Below are positions 54,701 to 64,000 of a stretch of 64,000 nucleotides of DNA, one piece after another. The position numbers were made by a program, and so were the translations under genes. Within the stretch, counting starts at the first letter, position 1. The number at the start of each line of letters is the position of its first letter. The DNA comes from Bolinopsis microptera. Taxonomy: Eukaryota; Ctenophora; Tentaculata; Lobata; Bolinopsidae. The notes below the pieces were generated by a model. The model saw only the letters and a program-made list of their open reading frames with translations. It made no database searches and was not told the DNA's origin. The stretch is taken from assembly GCF_026151205.1 (NCBI RefSeq), contig NC_087074.1, positions 16,813,962 to 16,877,961 of the forward strand, read 5' to 3'.

Positions 54701-57700
54701 TCCGTCCGTTAAATGTGGGAGTGGGATGATTGGGTTCAGTGTCCGGGGTAGTGATCGTAGCTTGGCTCAGATCCAACTTTTGGGAGTTCCTCACTTGTGA
54801 TAAAAAGTTTATTGTTATTTTTTGTCGACTACTTTTGTTATCATATTCTGTTTATAATGACTTGATCAGCGCAACAATGTCCTTGATGGCGATTCTTATT
54901 ATCAAATATAATATGCACCTGTAACATCACTTCCATATATGGTCACATCAGAGAAACTGAGTCTACCGGCATTGTCCGTCAATTTCACCGCAGATCCCCT
55001 TTCTCCTTTGCAGTCGACTCCACGTGACCCCAAACCACCTGATGTACAAGTTTAATAATTGTAAATCAAAATTTGTTTGATAAATTGAAAAGGCCCCGTT
55101 GTAGTAAGAGCTGTACTTGACATATTATTCTGAAAGTTCAAATGAGAAAAGCTAGCGGCCGATTTCATTCTTGTTATTACAAGTAACTGTTGATCACTCA
55201 ACAGTCGATTTACAAGCATTGTTTTGTGGATTTTCAACAAATTTCTCTATGGTATGGAATAAGAAGGATTACCTGGGGGTGTAGACTTTATCGGCAGTAA
55301 ACGTGTATCTGCGGGTTAACAGTCCCAAGATGATTGTTTATTTGCTGACATCGCGCTCCAAGGTGCTCCATCTTGATATACCTAGGTTGCTGTAGATGCG
55401 GCATAATTCCAGTTGTCTCCTCAACAAAGTCCGCTTCTCCCACCCATCATCCAGCTGTATTATGAGCGAACCCAAGATCGCCGTCATGAGAAACATTGTC
55501 TCCCTGCATCTTCGACGGCGGCCAAATCCCATAAACCCCCTCCTATGTTAGACACATTTAATCTAGCACCCTAGTGTCGAAGGAATGTTAAGATAGACAC
55601 CTGTCTAGACCCTGCCCATCCTACGTCTATCTGAACTCCATCAACCCAGAGTGGTCCAACTCATCGTCACAAACCACCTTCATCCGTGAATTTTGGCCCT
55701 GAAACGAATATTTGCGGATAAAATGAGCTTGTTAATGGTCAGTATTGATATTTGAGAACAGGTAAATGCTCATCGCTCGGATTTCAAGCAGTTTTTTGGT
55801 AGAATTGCCAAACAAATCTTCTATGGTATGGAAGAAGAAGTATTACCCGGCCGTGGGAAGACTTTTCGGCAGTAAACAGTGGTATCTGCGGGGCTATCAC
55901 TACAGTCCAGATGATTTGTTTATTTGCTGACATCGAGCCATGGTGCGCCATCGGGATAATAGCCAGAGTTGTTGTATGAAGATGCTGCATTCAGTTTCTC
56001 CTCAACAAAGTCGCGCTTTCTCCACCCATCATCAGCGTATTTGAGCAAACTCCAAGAGTTTGTCATTCATGAGAACATTTCCCCCTGCTGCATCTTCGAC
56101 GGCGGCCATAATCCCATAACCCCCTCCGATGTTAACACATTTAATCCCAGCACCACTGAGTGGTCCGAAGGAATTTAAGAGTAGACACCTGGTCCGTAGA
56201 CCCCTTGCCCATCTAACGGTCTACTGAACGACAATCACCCAGAGTGTCATCACATCGTCACAAACCACCTTCATCGTGAATTGTGGCTCTGAAACGAATG
56301 GGATATTTGCTTGGATTGCAAACAGTTTTTTTTTTTTTTGTAGAATTGCCCAAACAATTCCATTGTAGCTGTGAAATGATAAAGTGCTGACCCCACTAAT
56401 CAAAGAAGGTTTCCAGTTATTTCTTACTCTATCTTGTCAAAGACAATATAAACTAAGTGAAGGATTAACTAACCCGTGTAGTTAATGCAGGCTCCACATG
56501 AGCAATGATTTGAGGTGACACCGCACCACCCAGCAGAAGAGCAACAACTCTTGTAGCCAAGGTGGCACTGAGCTGGAGTACCATCAGAGAGTGGGTGGGA
56601 TGATCCACACTGACCATCGTATCTCCACTTCTTCACAGTCCTTCTCATAACTTTCTTCACATTCCCTTAATAAATAAATAAATTAATTAATACTTAAATT
56701 AATAAACAATAATTTAGCTGGGATTAACCTTGTCCCCCAATACTCAGACCAATTTGTCAAATTCTTCTTGGGTGTTCATTAGAGTTCTAGTGACGATTTG
56801 GATGAGAATTTGGACAAAAACATATACGACTCTCTCAAAAGAGACTTAAACTCATTCGAGTCACAGTTAGTTAGTTTGAACATCCAAAAACGATAGAACG
56901 TTACTAACCACATTTAGATATCATAACAGATTTCAAATCGAGGTTCATATCCTTCAGCATTATAACACCAGGGGCCTGTCCTCACGAAACATATGTAATT
57001 TGAGAATTTCTGAAAACCAAATTTCACAGATCGTTTACATTTTTAATTCCTCTTCATTGCAGCTTTTTGTTGTTGAAGATTTAACTTTATAAATGTGTTT
57101 TGACCCTATCTTAGTCCTGTCTGGACTTGATGACATGTAGCGCTACCAGATATTGATGACTTACCCGTCTGGATTTCTGCAATAGTTCTCTTGAAGTCCT
57201 GAATAAATGGTATATGAAAAGGTATTTGTGACTATCAGCTCTTTTCCTAAAATAGGTTTGCTGTGAATCGTACCTAAGACTTGTTATGGAAAAAATTTGC
57301 GAGACCTTCGAATAAGTTTAATTCTGTCCAATTTCAAATTAAAATCATAACATATAATATGGTATTTGTATATTGTGAACTTTTTGTATTCAATATGTTT
57401 ATTGTATTAAATTACAAAACGTTATCTGGATAATCTGCTTTGTGGCTGACTATAAGTTGTGCTAGAAACCACCCAAGAAAACTTACCCCTCAGGAGTTCC
57501 GGCGTGTATATTAGGTGATTGAGAGTCCCATCTCTGGCAGACGTGTCCTGATACCGTTACAGATACAGTTCCCCTGTACTCTGATCCATCCTCATCCGCT
57601 TCATCAATACAATGGTCTGAAAATAGAGTTTCATTGGTTATTCTTTTTAGAAACGCTACTATAGTAAAGATTGGAATGGTATATTGCGTTAACGATGCCT

Positions 57701-60700
57701 TCATAGTGAGGTTACGGGGAAAAGCCAGCAGCGCACCAATATTTAAACTTTTAAAGTGGACGACCTAAGTTCTATTAATGAAGTGGTCGAATAAATACGT
57801 TGAGTATGGATACAAAAGAAGGAACGTTGTTCGATTGAAAACAAACTATATTGTCACAGAAATTGAAAGGTTGCACTACAGTCACCGCATAAATAGTATA
57901 AAGTAGAGTATAATGCCTTTTGGCCACGAAGGGAAACACACAATGTAAGGCTTGAAATCTTCGTAAAACTGCATCATTAGAGCTCAAATTATTTGTTATA
58001 TACAGGGTGTACCATAGAAAGTGTGACGTTTTTTGAGAAATGATCAAAATATATGAAGGAGCAGTTGCTAAAACTTCTTCATCACATTGTGTCACAGTGT
58101 CGAATTTATGCATACCAAATTTCAAGTCCCCATCAATTGATTTCTCACAATCTCAAATTCTAAATTGTTATGGTGCTAATCTAGAACTTAAACAGTGCGG
58201 TAATTTAGGGGTCTCAAGAAAAAATTTCGAAATCAATATTTAGCTATTTTTGACAGTAAAGAGTATTGTCAATCATTTTGCATTTGTTCTATCAAAAAAT
58301 TATGTTTCCTAGCCGAAGTTATCGCTGGTCAAAGGTCAGCCGCTCATAAGTAATTGTAATGTGCTAGCGAATTACTATCACGCGTAGTGACCATCGAGTT
58401 TATCTGGCTTAGTGAAAATCGAGTCTAAAAATATTATTTTCTCCGCCTGTTTTTTGATTAATCACCCAGAAACTATCAAATATGTGTTAGGATCATTAGA
58501 AGAGATTGTCCAGGCAGAATTTAGAGGAGGTCTTTTAAAACGATTTTATTATATTTTTGAAAATCTTGGACTCAGCATGATAATGTCAATTTCAGACTAG
58601 AATAGTTTAATTTTTGGGAAGGGTGCTTTTTTTGTAAGGGTGCTTTCACTATTAACCATATTTTTTGTTATTTTTAGTATGCCGATTCAACTATAATTTT
58701 CTGACAAAATTTATTTAAAATATAACCGTGGAGTATAATTTCTGGTCAAAAACTATTAAAGTGGAAAAAAAGTCACAACATTAAAACGGTACACCCTGTA
58801 GTAGTGGTTTAAAAGTACTTTTTAAAGTAGTACTGACCTGTTACAGTGCCGCAAGTCTTCGCCAGAGCGCCCTGTCCCTGCAGCACGTCTATCTGAGTAT
58901 CCCTATCCTCCCACCACACTTCTTACTCTGATCTTGGCAGTTGTCTCCGTACCTGTAGTTAATTTTACGTTTTTATGTTACGTTTTTAAATGTTTAGCTC
59001 TAAAATACTTAAAATGTGTCCAACAGAATGGATGTCCTATACCCATGGCGTCTTCTCACCTGTACGTGACCCTGACGAAGCCTATCTCCTGCTCCTGCTC
59101 CAGAGTGAGCAGTACCCAGGGTTTGTCGGAGTAGTCACCACTTGACCGGTAGTACGTGACCCAGTTTCCGTCGATGGTCTTCAGGGGTCCGTGTGGTGAT
59201 TCTTCTGGTGATCCTACCGCGGATGCTATATTCAGTACTTTGTGCTCGTCTGAGAAACATAATTATTATTAATGACATAATTGCATATTATTTTTATATT
59301 ATATCAATTTTAAATGTATGATACTAGTGAGAAGACAGATAAACCAATATGTGTATTCTAATTGAAGAGTTCAATTGGTGTCAGTTGATGTTGTTACGGT
59401 AGCAAGTAAAGTGTCCCAGGTTTACGACTTGAAGTTGCAGTGTTGTAATAAGTACTTTCGATTTACTTGAAAATAACAATTCCCAATCGTTTAGCTGTTA
59501 AACAGTCAACATACCCAACAACTTTAAACTTACTCTTAGGAGGCAGGCCGTATATTGTGATCTCCGCTAAGTTCATTACATCAGGAGTTCCATCTGTGTC
59601 AGACAGCTTCACTTCTGTTGCTACTTCTCCGCCACAGTTCAATCCGTAATACTTCTCTTCTGTCACCTCTGGAGATATTTACTGTTAGTTAAAATTCAGC
59701 ATTATTTGATTGGCTAATAGCGAAACATGGCAACGTTTCCTGTGTCACAAATACCGTCATAAACCCCGACAATTATCCCAAATCTAATTAATTGTAACCG
59801 ACCTTCGAGCACACCACAGGTCTTAACAAGTACACCCGACTGCTACAGGTCCCAGCTGGTAGACTCATGACTCTTCTTACAATATTCACCACACATCCCA
59901 TCATCCCTGTTCGTCAACACAACCCACCAAACAGCCTGGCGTCCTGCCAAGCTCAACTTGATCCACGGTGAGAACCTGAGGTTAACGTCAGATTTGTAGA
60001 AGGTTGCCGAGTCTCCGTCCCGTGTGTAGGATGGTTCGTGCCCGGGTGAGTGAGGGGATGCTTCCACAGATGTCACCTCAAGGAGCTTGTATACAAAATC
60101 TGGTAATGATTTAATCAGTTGAGCGTCGGGAATTATTTAATCGTGTAGTTTTATAGTTAAAATAGTGCCGTTCACGTATTCATGGTATCGCCATTGTTAA
60201 TTTAGTTTTTTACGGTCAGATCTAAGTGTCCGGTGACAGTGTTCTATCAGGACAATAATTTTAAATCTACCTGGACTGGTCCTATAGAAATCGCCGCTTT
60301 CAGAGCCGTCGAATGTTAGATTTGTGCTCTTCAACCCGACCCAATACTTCCCACAACCTTCCGAGGTATCGGAGGAGTAGAATACTAGTCTCTCCGTTTC
60401 CTCGTCCCCACACTGCAGGGCCAAGTCGAGATCCGTCTTTTCTAAGGTGCAGATTATCGTCGGGTTATTGGTTGGAACTCTCTTACATTCCACAGGGTCT
60501 TCCATGCAGTTTTCAACTTTCCACTTGTTATTCACGAAGTCCAGAATGATGGTATGGCTAGGTCCGCGCACTTTGGGTTTGACTGTAAAGGAGAGAACAT
60601 GGCGACCATTCGTTACAATTTGGAGGGGTCTCAGGTCCCCCAGTTGTACTCTACCGGCTCATCTGTAACGTTCATCCAACCTGATGTTGAATAAATGGGT

Positions 60701-63700
60701 TGTAACACTATTTGGGAAATAAAAGAGCTCTGCAAGTTTAAATGTGGACAAAGCGAGAGTGCTGACTGAAAGTACCAAAACGAGTCACAATACGCTATTT
60801 TAGGTTGCAACATTTCGTCTTGTGACTTCACGGTTCTTAAAAATTAACAGAAAACCACCAGTTATGGTTGTTCAACTCTCCGACCAGCATGAAAAAAATT
60901 CAGTTACAACTAAAGAATACCCACCAATAACAGAGAGATAATTAGAGCACATGTCCCCCTCGCACGTGACACTCTCATCCCCAGCACAACACCTACTATC
61001 CATGTTTATCTCGCTCCCACACACCCTTCCCTCTGGGCTAGATCCCAGCTCTCTCTCCCGTGTTTGCAACATTTCTGACCACTGTCATAGGCGAACGGGT
61101 GCTCTTTTGGGCAGGAACCCGCTGAAATTAAGAGGGTTATTTGATGTTTATGAATTATGATGGTTGTCGCTGATGGATTTATCGTAGAAAAATTATGGGA
61201 ACTTAGTCAACGCGGTCTAAAAGCCGTAACAAAAACAACAAACTAAACAGTTAGCAGATATAATATACTCAGTTTACCCTCCACAAACTAAACAGTTAGC
61301 AGATATAATATACTCAGTTCATTACCCTCCACAAACTAAACAGTTAGCAGATATAATATATTCAGTTTACCCTCCACAACTAAACAGTTAGCAGATATAA
61401 TATATTCAGTTTACCCTCCAATCAATGATTTAGCTCATTATAATACAAAAGATATGTCACCCCACCGTATGATAAGACGCAGTTGCATTGGTGCACCCTC
61501 TCCTTACTCACCGCAATGTGGTATGTTGCAGTATTCCCAAGCTGGAATGCTGGAGCTGCCTGCCACAAAACACCACGGTTTCTCTTTCTCTGCACCTGGG
61601 TTCCTGCAGTAGCTGTTCTTAAGATCGTCTCCTGGATACCTGCCAGAATACATTGTCAGCTGTTGTTATTTAGCTCTTAGTTAGCACTTAGCTCCTAGTC
61701 GGCTCTTAATTACGTATCAGTCAGCTCTTAGCAGCTATTATTAGTCAGCTATTGTATTAGTTAGCTATTAGCAATTAAGAAATTGTATGATTTCAAAATT
61801 TCAATTCATCATGAACCTGGTTGAGGTGTAATCGTGTGCCGTCCTAGTGTTGGAATCCCAGCTGAGACATTTGTAACCGGAGGCACTAGTGTCTTCCTTA
61901 CCACGGTAGTTGAGGCCTTGTGGGTCTAACTCTGAGCTCCAACACCCCACTACATCTGAGACAGTATTTCAATAAACATTTAGTATTTGATAGTGAATAA
62001 CGATGGATCTGTTGGGAGAATTAACAGAATATTTTCAAAAAGAATCTCAGGTGAATTTAGGTAATATCCTATTTCTTAAGTCAGAGATTTCCTTTGTGAA
62101 AAAAATCTTATAAATGGGGGCGTTTTTATTTTTTTTGTTTGATAAATAGAGTATGGTCTCGATTCTAAAATTGAAGACTAATTCTTAACCGCCAGCAAAA
62201 GTAAGTTTATGTCACAGAATAAAAACAACGCTGAACGAAGTTTTCTTACACAATCAGAATGTCACAGTATCCCAGCGAGGGGCAAGTTCCCTCTGAGTTG
62301 TAAGACACCAGGGCCCATAGGTTCACCGTCAGGGTTCCTGCACTCGTTCACAGTTAGTCCGGACGTAGTTCCCCTGAGTGTGTTGTTAGTCTAGCTTGTC
62401 ATCCGTCATCAGTTCATTATTAGTCATTGTAGTTTGTGGTGTTATCATACATTTTAACTTAGGCCAATGAGTATGACTGGTAAGACCGTGGCATCGTCCA
62501 CTACTAAATGCTGGTGTCATATAATCTCACGTGGAATCATCAAGAAATACCGATTTGCACCACCTTACCGGTTGTCTGAAAAAACTGCATTTGTATTTGG
62601 ACTGTTAGCCCACCACCCCTGACAGAGTTGGCCGCTCTCCATCCGGTTTACGGAACCACGGTAGTTGCGACCCTGTGGGTCCCGCTTATGAAAATAGCAT
62701 TCCAAAGCGTTGGAACCTGAAGAGACCTGTATTAGCCTTAATATATCTGTATCAAACAAAACAAAAAATTGAAAATTACGATATGCATGATAAATATGAA
62801 ATATAAATACATAAATATATTGAGGTGGAATATAGCTTACGACAGAATACTTTGGTCTCGTAGTCATCTAACCATTCCATTATAGGTCCTGATTTGAACA
62901 ACAGTTCTTTTCCCTTGTGAATGACCACCTTTCGAATATAAAACACTTTAAAAAAGTTAAAAGAACGTAATTGTAGTAATGATTTTCTCTCTCCAAAAGT
63001 AATACTTTCAGCAGCTTAAACCCTGATTTCAATAAAATGTATTGAAATACCAAAGCAAGATGCCAGCCGTCTGTTCCTCCTATTCTGAATTGGACACATT
63101 CGATCTGTCCGACGTTCTCCAACCACAGAGTGTGACGATCTGTCGATCCAGTCCTGTGCCATTTTAATGTAGTTTTCATGAATTATTATCAAGAAATCTG
63201 CTGTAAACACTAAATTATAATATGTGAATTTAATTTAAGGAAAAAAATATATAACACATACTTCTTTATATCAACTTCTTTCTCTGAAGTTTTTCCCGTG
63301 GACCCGATTATGGTCAGATAGACCCAGTTGTCGGTGTAACTCTGAGATTCGTAGCTTGTCGATATGTCCACCGTATACTCTATGAGATCATCATCAACTG
63401 CGAAAAGTGAAGAGATTTTTAAAAAGTCCCAAGTTTTCACTCGCAGCGGAAACAGATGTTTGTGAGTTTTTATTCCTGGCGACTTTTTGGGAGATATAAA
63501 AACCGAAAACTAAGAACCCCGTATCTTTCCCAATATTCTATGTGGCGATTGGTGGGAAGTAACTAACTGAAACCTTAGGTTTAGTAAACTTCTAAAATAA
63601 CGAACTGAAATCTTAGGTTTAGTAAACTTCCAGAAAAAATGGTTTAAAATACATACCGGATTGTGACTGTGGCGTCAAAGATGCCACCAGTAACATTAAC

Positions 63701-63714
63701 TTCAATATTTCCAT
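49190..63714 (-). CDS. Large secreted mosaic protein: PLAT, kringles, Cys-rich, fucolectin-like, hevein-type and sushi modules
   Basis: Starts with a signal peptide exon (63714-63657, [19 protein letters not shown]). Order on the minus strand: PLAT (63397-63262, 63153-63051, 62928-62841), kringle 1 (62716-62569, 62373-62250), kringle 2 (61955-61817, 61639-61512), a Cys-rich module (61121-60925), an unnamed module (60582-60271), fucolectin-like module 1 (60099-59803, 59668-59534), module 2 (59249-59060, 58952-58838, 55038-54919), a duplicated block with kringle and hevein-type module, module 3 (about 54785-54480, 54323-54180), a kringle (53744-53623, 53346-53313, 53113-53040), module 4 (52561-52253, 52019-51888), and sushi modules 1-4 (51730-51544, 51275-51093, 49737-49552, 49375-49190). 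Almost every exon border is phase 1, typical of shuffled modules. A role in glycan or microbe recognition or clotting is inference. The 3' end is not seen. Several exons have one-base frameshifts. Confidence 0.75.
49905..50280 (+). mobile_element. LINE reverse transcriptase C-terminal fragment
   Basis: The plus strand reads [18 protein letters not shown] and [15 protein letters not shown], then, with frame shifts, LIYNSF and HLYYC...VW and [13 protein letters not shown]. This is the conserved C-terminal part of CR1/jockey RT (H-I..L..K.....G.L.+L...LP..TL...Y.S...SH..YC...W). It lies between sushi exons 2 and 3. Confidence 0.65.
50281..51092. other. Intron between sushi exons 2 and 3, remainder
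   Basis: AT-rich. A short 'atgcttaaa' repeat lies at 50288-50335 and an inverted pair 'gggttaagtgctt'/'agcacttaaccc' at 50629-50660. No exon seen. Confidence 0.4.
52870..53930. repeat. Duplicate block, copy 1 (kringle exons, no hevein exon)
   Basis: Aligns with 56390-57770 over kringle exons and introns, with many one- to three-base indels on both sides. Here the first kringle exon is broken by indels, but the last one ([20 protein letters not shown]) is intact. The hevein exon and about 340 bp of flank are missing between 'aacccg..tagttaat' and 'tctcaaaagagactta'. Confidence 0.8.
55260..56330 (-). pseudogene. Two indel-riddled copies of an exon, possibly fibrinogen-like
   Basis: Segments about 55.29-55.70 and 55.80-56.29 kb share 'cctcaacaaagtc', 'ccacccatcat', 'catcttcgacggcggcc' and 'accaccttcatc'. 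Mixed frames give KVVCDD, IVVQ, FGPLSG, KCVN, VEDA, DFVEE and DGAPW, which recalls the N-terminal half of fibrinogen C-terminal domains, but no frame runs far. Identification is weak. Confidence 0.3.
56390..57770. repeat. Duplicate block, copy 2 (kringle exons plus hevein exon)
   Basis: Counterpart of 52870-53930. Its first kringle exon (57616-57487) is intact ([30 protein letters not shown]), the 34-nt micro-exon (57198-57165, [11 protein letters not shown]) is intact, but the third exon has a damaged acceptor and an indel (FEICYDI instead of FEICDIP). Confidence 0.8.
56474..56665 (-). CDS. Hevein-type (chitin-binding type 1-like) module exon
   Basis: [50 protein letters not shown]. The eight-cysteine spacing and the CC..GWCG core match chitin-binding type 1 (hevein) domains. 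The DGxCGxxxPLxDGTPAQC start is the animal variant that I recall from cnidarian and lancelet proteins. It is inserted in the second of two duplicate kringle blocks and absent from the first. Confidence 0.75.
57771..58000. other. Intronic dispersed-repeat fragment beside the MITE
   Basis: No exon. Ends in attatttgttata, which continues at 58799 (tagtagtggttt) across the MITE. Confidence 0.5.
58003..58798. mobile_element. 796-bp TA-flanked DNA element (mariner-like MITE)
   Basis: Terminal inverted repeats CAGGGTGTACC/GGTACACCCTG, flanked by TA at 58001-58002 and 58799-58800. The interior has only short open frames, so it is non-autonomous. The uninterrupted target sequence (attatttgttatatagtag) survives at 15.92 and 46.59 kb, showing a TA insertion site. 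TA duplication points to the Tc1/mariner superfamily. Confidence 0.85.
58838..59249 (-). CDS. Fucolectin-like module 2, first half (frameshifted)
   Basis: [53 protein letters not shown], then [14 protein letters not shown]. The frame slips at the G-run TGTGGTGGGAGG and resumes as [19 protein letters not shown]. One missing base in the G-run explains it. Its exit phase (1) fits the second half at 55038-54919 ([20 protein letters not shown]), not the block in between. Confidence 0.65.
59534..60099 (-). CDS. Fucolectin-like (galactose-binding fold) module 1, with in-frame TAG
   Basis: First exon: [46 protein letters not shown]. An in-frame TAG follows at about 59848-59850, and the same frame continues with [14 protein letters not shown]. 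In module 4 the aligned position is Tyr ([12 protein letters not shown]). Second exon: [19 protein letters not shown] and [10 protein letters not shown]. The pattern (D-G, P-W-I-K-L, V-V-x-N-R, C..C, NLAEI.IYG) resembles F5/8-type and fucolectin domains that bind sugars. Confidence 0.7.
60271..60582 (-). CDS. Unnamed ~104-residue extracellular module
   Basis: A single intact exon: [69 protein letters not shown]. It has six cysteines and one N-glycosylation site (NLT). Alternating hydrophobic pattern suggests a beta-sandwich. No known family is recognised by eye. Confidence 0.6.
60925..61121 (-). CDS. Cys-rich module with one-base frameshift
   Basis: Reads [19 protein letters not shown], then a frame change near 61062-61066 at the run GCAAACACGG, then [35 protein letters not shown] and MCSNYL. 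The spacing C..CC..C..CC..C..C is a pattern I recall from invertebrate extracellular proteins, but I cannot name the family. One A missing from the homopolymer explains the break. Confidence 0.6.
61238..61425. repeat. ~46-bp intronic tandem repeat, four copies
   Basis: Four units of 'caaactaaacagttagcag' plus 'atataatatactcagttt' plus 'accctcca', with small indels, in the intron following kringle 2. Confidence 0.9.
61512..61955 (-). CDS. Kringle 2 of the mosaic gene
   Basis: Intact two-exon kringle: [30 protein letters not shown], then [19 protein letters not shown] and [10 protein letters not shown]. All six kringle cysteines and the NYRG and CRNP marks are present. Confidence 0.85.
62250..62716 (-). 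CDS. Kringle 1 of the mosaic gene (with indels)
   Basis: First exon: [29 protein letters not shown]. Second exon: [13 protein letters not shown] then the frame slips. The expected W-C-Y and C-D-I residues appear in the next frame ([16 protein letters not shown]). One base appears lost in the CCC/CCTGG run and one gained at TGTCTTAC. The kringle fold needs all six cysteines. Confidence 0.7.
62841..63397 (-). CDS. PLAT/LH2 domain exons of the mosaic gene
   Basis: Three exons join in phase: [20 protein letters not shown] and [20 protein letters not shown], then [20 protein letters not shown] and TDGWHL, then [10 protein letters not shown] and [14 protein letters not shown]. The pattern (Y-T-V, D-x-x-V-x-L-x-I-x-G..G.T, L..I..V..R.GG..GWHL, F.C) is that of PLAT beta-sandwich domains, known from lipoxygenases and polycystins, which bind lipids or proteins. 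The acceptor of the second exon (aaatggcacag, 63154) is poor in pyrimidines; the better-looking upstream acceptor gives an early stop. Confidence 0.75.
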
Positions 63715-64000
63715 ATTCACTGAGCGATGTGGCGATATTAAATTATTATTAGCTTTTTCCAAATTTAATTTTACATTTATAAAATTATGGGCTGCGTATT
63801 AACGAAGTCTACGACATTTAGCTATTGAATCACGATCTAAACAACATTTACAATTTAATTTCTGCACAAAGGACAAAATAGCAATCAGTCGTGTTAAGGT
63901 GGTATATAGCATAATATATTGATGGACAAGACTGACTTGATAAAAATGGATTCCTCATGACGTAAAGTTTTGAAGCCAAGAACTCTGTATCCCTCATCAG
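63715..64000. other. 5' flank of the mosaic gene
   Basis: Upstream of the signal-peptide ATG on the minus strand; the 5' UTR and promoter should lie here. It is AT-rich; no distinct element stands out. Confidence 0.35.

Noticed and set aside
63016-63210. 64-codon frame as the second PLAT exon in a different register
   Set aside because: The acceptor at 63154 joined in phase gives the expected PLAT residues ([14 protein letters not shown]); this register does not.
1-64000. tRNA or rRNA genes
   Set aside because: No cloverleaf box A/box B pair or conserved rRNA core was noticed by eye; a covariance-model search would be decisive.

Overview
This window is nuclear DNA from an invertebrate animal. 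Its genes are split by GT-AG introns, gene families are metazoan (equilibrative nucleoside transporter, animal-type fatty acid synthase, arthropod/tunicate-type hemocyanin, kringle, sushi, PLAT and fucolectin-like extracellular domains), and the AT-rich spaces are filled with LINEs, a hAT element, a Penelope-like element, a TA-flanked MITE, satellite DNA and minisatellites. A hemocyanin/prophenoloxidase-type gene together with kringle and hevein-type domains points away from vertebrates and nematodes. I cannot name the phylum.

Layout. 1.6-2.9 kb (-): a single-exon two-pore-domain (K2P)-like channel whose two pore loops lack the usual GYG/GFG filter. 3.8-6.7 kb (+): an SLC29-type nucleoside transporter with a duplicated last exon. 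10-13.7 kb (-): a rotted CR1/jockey-like LINE. 18.7-20.3 kb (-): a much younger 5'-truncated LINE with an 11-bp target duplication. 21.6-27.5 kb: about 32 copies of a 185-bp satellite. 28.4-28.9 kb (+): the last exon of an unrecognised single-pass membrane protein. 30.3-48.6 kb (+): twelve exons of an animal fatty acid synthase or FAS-like polyketide synthase, with a complete ketosynthase domain and the first piece of the acyltransferase. Inside its introns lie a hAT transposon (intron 9) and, antisense in the 7.7-kb intron 10, an intronless hemocyanin-type gene broken by a Penelope-like insertion. 49.2-63.7 kb (-): a large secreted mosaic gene (signal peptide, PLAT, kringles, Cys-rich module, fucolectin-like modules, a hevein-type module, four sushi modules).

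The most unusual pattern is that tandem arrays sit directly on, or immediately beside, exon-intron junctions. In the FAS gene, a 22-bp unit made of 16 exon bases plus the 6-base donor is repeated about 50 times in intron 2. A 64-bp unit carrying the acceptor plus exon-4 start is repeated seven times. A 10-bp unit starts at the intron-6 donor, a pyrimidine-rich array abuts the exon-9 acceptor, and a branch-point-like TACTAAT array abuts the exon-11 acceptor. A 10-bp unit copying the exon end also flanks an intron donor in the unrelated transporter gene. Junction-seeded repeat growth may therefore be a habit of this genome.

Quality caution. The mosaic gene carries several one-base indels, mostly in or beside short homopolymers, within otherwise well-conserved domain exons. 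It also has a pair of indel-riddled duplicate blocks (52.9-53.9 and 56.4-57.8 kb) and converges on the FAS gene at 48.6-49.2 kb with neither 3' end visible. Part of 48-64 kb may be unpolished or misjoined assembly rather than biology.
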